Assembly: GCA_013360445.1 (NCBI GenBank)
Contig: JABWBP010000011.1
Location: 1-64,000, forward strand
Direction of reading: 5' to 3'
DNA: 64,000 nucleotides
Source of the DNA: Calditrichaceae bacterium
GTDB taxonomy: Bacteria; Calditrichota; Calditrichia; RBG-13-44-9; J075
Each line of letters starts with the position of its first letter. Position 1 is the first letter of the stretch. The position numbers and the translations under genes were made by a program. Positions 59,117 through 64,000 of this stretch are shown one piece after another. The notes below the pieces were generated by a model. The model had not been told where the DNA came from, did no database searches, and saw only the letters and a list, made by a program, of their open reading frames with translations.

Positions 59117-60463
59117 ATGAATCCCCAACACAAATTCACTCATGTATTGTTGATGGTGCTGGCTTGTTTAGTGCCGCTGGTTACCCTTTTTATACTTATG
59201 TCCATCGGTATGGCCATTCCATCATGGTATTTCTGGCTTGTTTTGCTTGGGGGATGTCTGGCGATGTTTTACTTTATGGGCGGAGCGCCCATAAAAGAAA
59301 AAGCGCCAGCGAGTGATGCAGAGCCAACTGAGGATAAAGCCGTTCGGGCAGATCCTGCCCTGGTCCGCTCCGTAGAAGATATTTTTAAACCCCTTTCCCA
59401 ATATGCTTCCGGTGAAATGACCATTGTAGAAGGCCGGCTTCTCACGGCGCCGGATAACGCTTATCCGGTCTTAAAAGAACGCTTTACCAACGCCGGCTTC
59501 AAAACCTATTTGCAGGAAGACGATGCCGGCAGAACACTGCTGATCCTTGCTCCCCTCCTCTCCCAACCGGAAAAAACGAAAAGCGCCCTTCCCTGGCTGA
59601 ATTTCGTTCTGTTTGTGGCAACGCTGCTTACCACCACCTGGGCCGGCGCGGCGCACCAGGGAGTGGATATCTGGGCGGAACCGCAGAAATTTGCCGTCGG
59701 GCTGCCTTATGCGCTGGCATTGATGCTGATCCTGGGCTTTCATGAACTGGGGCATTATTTTACCGCCCGCGTCCACGGGATGAAAGTGACCCTGCCCTAC
59801 TTTATCCCGGTGCCCTTTGCCCTGGGCACCTTCGGCGCTTTTATTCAAATGAAATCCTCCACCGAAAACCGCCGCGCGTTGTTCGATGTCGGCGTATCCG
59901 GACCATTGGCGGGCCTGGTGATCGCCATTCCCGCGTTGCTTATTGGGTTAAAATATTCCACTATCGTCATGGGATCCGCGGAAGTGGGAATTATGGAAGG
60001 CGGGGCCAGCGTCGGCTCTTCGGTGCTGTTTGCCCTGTTGGCTAAGCTGGCCCTGGAAGGAGCAATTACCGAAGGCCATCAGCTAATCCTCCATCCCCTC
60101 GCCTTTGCCGGTTGGCTGGGATTGTTGGTTACAGCGCTGAACCTCCTGCCCATCGGTCAACTGGATGGCGGGCACATTGCCCACGCATTGTTTGGCAGAA
60201 AGAAAGGCGATACCATCGGTACGGTGGCGCTCTTTTCTCTATTTCTGCTCGGCCTGTTTGTCTGGAGCGGCTTTTTGATGTGGGCGATCATTGCTTTTTT
60301 CATCGCCGGAACCAAAAGCGCGCCACCATTGAATGACCTATCTCCATTGGATTCTCGCCGTGTGGCAATCGGTGCTTTCGCTTTTATCCTGTTATTCCTG
60401 ATTTTGATGCCGGTGCCCCATGCCTTCTATCAATCTTTGGGAATACATTGCCCCTATGTGTAA
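59117..60463 (+). CDS. Site-2-protease family (M50) membrane metalloprotease
   Basis: 448 residues. Two N-terminal helices (about 9-30, 36-54), a soluble domain (about 75-155), then an M50 core with HELGH at 209-213 and a distal GQLDGGHI motif (about 355) providing the third zinc ligand. Homologues in thermophiles and cyanobacteria are called site-2 protease/EGY1-like. Such proteases cut membrane-bound regulators; a role in metal stress is inference. The ATG at 59117 with CAGGAG upstream is preferred over longer frames that overlap the His-rich peptide. Confidence 0.88.
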   Translation: MNPQHKFTHVLLMVLACLVPLVTLFILMSIGMAIPSWYFWLVLLGGCLAMFYFMGGAPIKEKAPASDAEPTEDKAVRADPALVRSVEDIFKPLSQYASGEMTIVEGRLLTAPDNAYPVLKERFTNAGFKTYLQEDDAGRTLLILAPLLSQPEKTKSALPWLNFVLFVATLLTTTWAGAAHQGVDIWAEPQKFAVGLPYALALMLILGFHELGHYFTARVHGMKVTLPYFIPVPFALGTFGAFIQMKSSTENRRALFDVGVSGPLAGLVIAIPALLIGLKYSTIVMGSAEVGIMEGGASVGSSVLFALLAKLALEGAITEGHQLILHPLAFAGWLGLLVTALNLLPIGQLDGGHIAHALFGRKKGDTIGTVALFSLFLLGLFVWSGFLMWAIIAFFIAGTKSAPPLNDLSPLDSRRVAIGAFAFILLFLILMPVPHAFYQSLGIHCPYV

Positions 60464-60577
60464 AACACCATCGGGGAACGGTGATGAAAAAAATGTTTAT
60501 CATAGAAGATAACTGGTCGCAAAGGATGCTTTAAGAAGCGATTTAAACCATCGCGTACATAAGTAAAACAAGAGAAC

Positions 60578-61552
60578 ATGCAAAGAATTAGTATATTAAT
60601 ATGCCTGCTTTTCGGCATCGGGAACACTTTAGTCGCCGGCGTTTATGACGGAGCGTTTTTTCGGATTCCTTCGGATGCCGTCTCCCGCTCTGTGGGCGGC
60701 CCTAATCCGGCTTACCCGATCGGAGCGGTTGATTTGCTCATCAACCCGGCGTTGTTGAGCCGGCATACCCAGAAAGAATTGCAGTTTTCCAATATGATTG
60801 ACCTGCTTTCAAAACAATACATCAGCTTTGCCTTCTCTGCCCCCCTCAACAACAAAAATCATATTGGAATTGGGGTAACCGGGTTGGATAATTCTACTCC
60901 TGGAGAATCGAAGAGCAAAAATGTACGGCGAAAAGAATCTCAACAATATCAGTTCGGTTTGATCATCGGGTATTCCAGGAATCTCTTCCCTTTCTCTCTG
61001 GGTGCCAGTATAAAGTACTTTCGTATGAGAGATGATCGCGGTGAAAGATGGAAGAGTACTTCCGCCCTGGGATATGAACTTGGATTCAGTTATGCTATAA
61101 ATCCGGCGCTCAGTGCCGGCTTCATCTATCAAAGCCCTTTTTACCTGCAATGGAAAAATGGCATTCTCGTGAAAGCATCGGGAAAAATCGGGATGGGGAT
61201 TGCATGGACACCTGCCGTTATCTCCGAGAATTTCCTGCAAATTTTGCTCAGCGCAGACCGCTTTGACAATGAACCGCTGCAAGCGAATGTGGGAGTTGTG
61301 GTAACACCCATAACCGATAAACTGGGTTTGAAAGATTTCAGCCTAAGGGGCGGAATAGGAAATTTCGATCTGAAATCCTGGGGAGGAAACGCTATCCCAA
61401 ATTACCTGCGCGATTCGGCATCCACATTCACAGTGGGAGCGGGATTGGGACTCGATACCGCTGGAAATTGGGGGATTGACCTGGATTATTGTTTTCAGCT
61501 TGTAGAATATATTACTAACAGTCATATTATTACAACCCGGATTCGTTTTTAA
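60578..61552 (+). CDS. PorV/PorQ-like outer-membrane protein
   Basis: 324 residues: a signal peptide (about 1-20) then GGPNPAYPIGAVDLLINPALLS near the start, the region that in PorV/PorQ and FadL-like barrels forms the plug or first strand. Alternating strands with aromatic ends (GVSYA-type) end in TTRIRF, a barrel C-terminus. PorV-like proteins are widespread in FCB bacteria, in secretion or uptake. It lies 115 bp after the M50 gene. Confidence 0.65.
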   Translation: MQRISILICLLFGIGNTLVAGVYDGAFFRIPSDAVSRSVGGPNPAYPIGAVDLLINPALLSRHTQKELQFSNMIDLLSKQYISFAFSAPLNNKNHIGIGVTGLDNSTPGESKSKNVRRKESQQYQFGLIIGYSRNLFPFSLGASIKYFRMRDDRGERWKSTSALGYELGFSYAINPALSAGFIYQSPFYLQWKNGILVKASGKIGMGIAWTPAVISENFLQILLSADRFDNEPLQANVGVVVTPITDKLGLKDFSLRGGIGNFDLKSWGGNAIPNYLRDSASTFTVGAGLGLDTAGNWGIDLDYCFQLVEYITNSHIITTRIRF

Positions 61553-61634
61553 TACGTCGTTCAAGAACACTGAAGTATTTCTATTAACAGATTGTGCCAT
61601 AATTAGCACTAAACCCAAACAAAAGGAGGCCCAA

Positions 61635-63728
61635 ATGCATAACCATCATCACCATGAAGATTCCTCACCCCATGAGGCGCATGGCAAACATGAAGATCAC
61701 TCTCATCACGAAGTCCATCACCATGAGGAACATGGTCATCAAGGAAAGCATGACCATGGCGGCGGCCACAATCATCACGGCCACCACGCCCACATGGTAG
61801 AGGATTTCCGTAAGAGATTTTGGATTTCCCTGGTTTTGACCATTCCCATCCTGATTCTTTCCCCGATGATTCAGGAATTTTTGGGACTGGGGGAATCCTT
61901 ACGGTTTCCCGGGGATATGTATATAACCTTTATCCTGTCTTCGGTTGTCTTTTTCTATGGCGGCTATCCCTTTTTAAAAGGGCTGATTGATGAATTAAAA
62001 GAGAAAAGCCCCGGTATGATGACCCTGATCGCCCTGGCGATCTCCGTGGCCTACTTCTATAGCAGCGCAGTAGTTTTCGGGGTTCCCGGAAAGGTGTTTT
62101 TCTGGGAATTGGCAACCCTGATCGACATTATGCTGCTGGGGCACTGGATCGAGATGAAGTCGGTGATGGGCGCTTCCCGGGCTCTGGAGGAACTGGCCAA
62201 ACTGATGCCTTCCGACGCCCATAAGATCATGGAAGACGGCAGCGTGAAGGATGTGCCGCTCAGCGAGTTACAAAGCGGCGACCGGGTGCTGATCAAACCC
62301 GGCGAGAAAATCCCCGCTGATGGCGTGATCGTGGAAGGAGAAACATCGGTAAACGAAGCCATGCTCACCGGCGAATCCAAACCGCTATCCAAAAAGGAGA
62401 ATGATAAAGTTATCGGCGGCTCCATCAATGGAGAGGGATCGCTTACTATCACGGTGGAGAAAACCGGCAAGGATTCTTTCCTTTCCCAGGTGATCGACCT
62501 GGTGCGGCAGGCGCAGGAATCAAAATCGCGCACCCAGGACCTGGCCAATCGCGCCGCCTTCTGGCTAACCATAATCGCGTTGAGCGCCGGGGCGGTTACC
62601 ATGTTCATCTGGCTGGCAATCATGCAGCAGGATTTTGTGTATGCCCTGGAACGCACTGTTACCGTTATGGTAATTACCTGTCCCCACGCGCTGGGACTGG
62701 CCATTCCGTTGGTGGTGGCGGTTTCCACTGCGATTTCTGCCTCCAATGGTTTGCTAATCCGTAACCGCGCGGCATTCGAGCGGGCGCGGAATATTCAGGC
62801 GATCATTTTCGATAAAACCGGCACTTTGACGCAGGGTAAATTCGGTGTTACCGATGTGATTGTTTTAGATGGTGAAATCAAAAAAGAAGAGCTGCTGAAA
62901 TACGCCGCCTCGGTGGAATCCCGTTCCGAACATCCCATTGCCAAAGGGATTGCCGAATCTGCTGAAGATTTATATGAGGTGAAGAATTTTAAAGCTATCA
63001 CCGGCAAGGGAGCGGAAGGAAAGGTGAACGATCGGGATGTTAAGATTGTCAGCCCCGGTTATTTAAAGGAAAATAATATCGCCGCAGAGGATGGCAAAAT
63101 CGATGAACTCTCCGCCCAAGGAAAAACAGTGGTGTACGTCCTGATCGATGGGAAAGTGAAGGGCGCGATTGCCCTGGCAGACATTATCCGCGAAGAATCC
63201 AAAGAAGCCATCGCCACGCTTAAGGCTATGGGCATCCGCTGCATGATGCTTACCGGCGACAACAAGCAGGTGGCCAAATGGGTGGCGGAAGAACTGGAAC
63301 TGGATGATTACTTTGCCGAGGTATTACCGGACCAGAAAGCAAGTAAAGTCAAAGAAGTGCAATCACAAGGACTGATTGTAGCCATGACCGGCGACGGCGT
63401 TAACGACGCTCCGGCGCTGGCGACCGCGGATATTGGCATTGCCATCGGCGCGGGAACCGATGTGGCGGTGGAAACCGCGGATATTGTGCTGGTGCGCAGC
63501 AATCCCCGGGACGTGACCGCCATTGTAAAACTGGCCAAAGCCACTTACAACAAGATGGTGCAAAACCTGGCCTGGGCTACCGGCTATAATGCCTTTGCAA
63601 TTCCCTTAGCCGCCGGGGTTTTATACAGCTACGGCATTATCTTAAGCCCGGCCTTTGGCGCGGTGTTGATGTCCCTCAGCACCGTCATCGTGGCTATTAA
63701 CGCCCGGTTGTTGAAAGTGGAAAAGTAG
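61635..63728 (+). CDS. copB: CopB-type P1B-3 copper/silver-transporting ATPase
   Basis: 697 residues. The N-terminus (1-53) is almost half histidine, then eight membrane helices. The ion-site motif is CPH (in VITCPHALGLAIPL) instead of CPC, which marks the CopB (P1B-3) subgroup. Catalytic motifs are intact: TGES (actuator), DKTGTLTQG (phosphorylated Asp), SEHPIAKGI (HP motif) and TGDGVNDAPAL. It exports copper or silver from the cytoplasm to the periplasm, where the Cus-like pump and Met-rich proteins could take over. AAAAGGAGG precedes the ATG. Confidence 0.95.
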   Translation: MHNHHHHEDSSPHEAHGKHEDHSHHEVHHHEEHGHQGKHDHGGGHNHHGHHAHMVEDFRKRFWISLVLTIPILILSPMIQEFLGLGESLRFPGDMYITFILSSVVFFYGGYPFLKGLIDELKEKSPGMMTLIALAISVAYFYSSAVVFGVPGKVFFWELATLIDIMLLGHWIEMKSVMGASRALEELAKLMPSDAHKIMEDGSVKDVPLSELQSGDRVLIKPGEKIPADGVIVEGETSVNEAMLTGESKPLSKKENDKVIGGSINGEGSLTITVEKTGKDSFLSQVIDLVRQAQESKSRTQDLANRAAFWLTIIALSAGAVTMFIWLAIMQQDFVYALERTVTVMVITCPHALGLAIPLVVAVSTAISASNGLLIRNRAAFERARNIQAIIFDKTGTLTQGKFGVTDVIVLDGEIKKEELLKYAASVESRSEHPIAKGIAESAEDLYEVKNFKAITGKGAEGKVNDRDVKIVSPGYLKENNIAAEDGKIDELSAQGKTVVYVLIDGKVKGAIALADIIREESKEAIATLKAMGIRCMMLTGDNKQVAKWVAEELELDDYFAEVLPDQKASKVKEVQSQGLIVAMTGDGVNDAPALATADIGIAIGAGTDVAVETADIVLVRSNPRDVTAIVKLAKATYNKMVQNLAWATGYNAFAIPLAAGVLYSYGIILSPAFGAVLMSLSTVIVAINARLLKVEK

Positions 63729-63779
63729 AGGAATTTGAACGCCGCAAAAAGAATTTGCAATAAGAAAGGAGAAGCCAGT

Positions 63780-64000
63780 ATGCCATTTCTTCCCGACTGG
63801 GCGCCAAATGTGCACCCGCTGATAGTTCATTTTCCGATTGCATTGCTGATTTTCGCACTGCTATTCGATTTATTTGCGTTGATTTTTCGCAATATAAACT
63901 GGGTGCGATATGCTGCCGGTTCATTATATATTTTGGGAGCATTGGCCGCGGTGATCACCTATTTGTCAGGCAAACAGGCTGCCGATGTGGTTAATATCCC
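63780..64000 (+). CDS. DUF2231 membrane protein, 3' end beyond the window
   Basis: The first 73 residues are visible: VHPLIVHFPIALLIFALLFDLFA with two or more membrane helices. The HPLIVHFPIAL opening is the DUF2231 signature; such proteins occur with copper- and heme-related membrane genes. AAAGGAG lies ahead of the ATG. The frame runs off the right edge, so it is partial by position, not by mutation. Confidence 0.8.
   Translation, partial: MPFLPDWAPNVHPLIVHFPIALLIFALLFDLFALIFRNINWVRYAAGSLYILGALAAVITYLSGKQAADVVNI

Noticed and set aside
61503-61518. TGTAGAATATATTACT inside the PorV-like gene, similar to the sigma-54 activator site
   Set aside because: It lies within coding sequence, has poor right-half symmetry and no sigma-54 promoter follows before copB.
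1-64000. CRISPR arrays, rRNA genes, riboswitches and complete insertion sequences
   Set aside because: None seen: no regularly spaced direct repeats, no rRNA motifs, no known aptamer pattern and no transposase gene.

Overview
The window looks like chromosome of a Gram-negative, FCB-type bacterium, most likely near Calditrichota, KSB1 or Ignavibacteria. The basis is an outer-membrane/periplasmic gene repertoire (TolC-like, PorV-like and other beta-barrel proteins), a secreted FG-GAP protein ending in the NYPNPFNP-type C-terminal sorting/FlgD-like domain common in those phyla, LapAB-type proteins and moderate GC. This placement is inference; no rRNA is present.

Region 1 (1-11.6 kb) is ordinary chromosome. 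It holds, on the minus strand, a DUF3943 protein, a MurF-like ligase, an MqnA-like protein translationally coupled to a REC-GAF-PAS histidine kinase, a Crp/Fnr regulator, a SPOR-domain protein and a lapA-lapB pair. On the plus strand are a membrane protein, the FG-GAP protein and tRNA-Leu(CAA).

Region 2 (about 11.6-36 kb) is a mobile island abutting tRNA-Leu. It has a large serine recombinase, a ribbon-helix-helix protein, a repeat-rich candidate replication origin, a primase-helicase and, at the far end, small and large terminase genes, but no capsid, portal or tail gene. This resembles a phage satellite more than a prophage. Between these ends sits defence-like cargo: a two-gene QatB/QatC-like (QueC-family) cassette, a full type I restriction-modification operon (hsdMSR) followed by a membrane protein, and an AT-rich trio (TPR protein, pentapeptide-repeat channel-like protein, membrane protein). 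Directly beyond it, at 36.08-36.84 kb, lies a single integron-type gene cassette with a well-formed attC and no integrase in view.

Region 3 (37-64 kb) is a copper/silver-type metal homeostasis locus. A histidine kinase and an NtrC-type sigma-54 activator stand at its head. Three gene blocks follow, each preceded by two TGTAGAATATTCTACA-like sites and a sigma-54 -24/-12 promoter (TGGCAC-N5-TTGA). Block 1 is CusCBA-like efflux plus a PII-like protein. Block 2 has an RseC-like protein, a Met-rich protein, an outer-membrane protein, YHS and SHOCT proteins, CcmF, a zinc-ribbon protein with two CcmH-like Cys motifs, a DUF2318 protein, an ABC transporter and a DUF3347 protein. Block 3 has an ICMT-like methyltransferase, a duplicated DUF5676 protein, a frameshifted lycopene-cyclase-domain protein, a Rieske protein, a His-rich peptide, an M50 protease, an outer-membrane protein, a CopB-type ATPase and the start of a DUF2231 protein. 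The repeated operator suggests that one two-component system controls the whole locus. The strongest leads are this sigma-54 regulon, the QatB/QatC-like pair, the satellite-like island and the orphan integron cassette.
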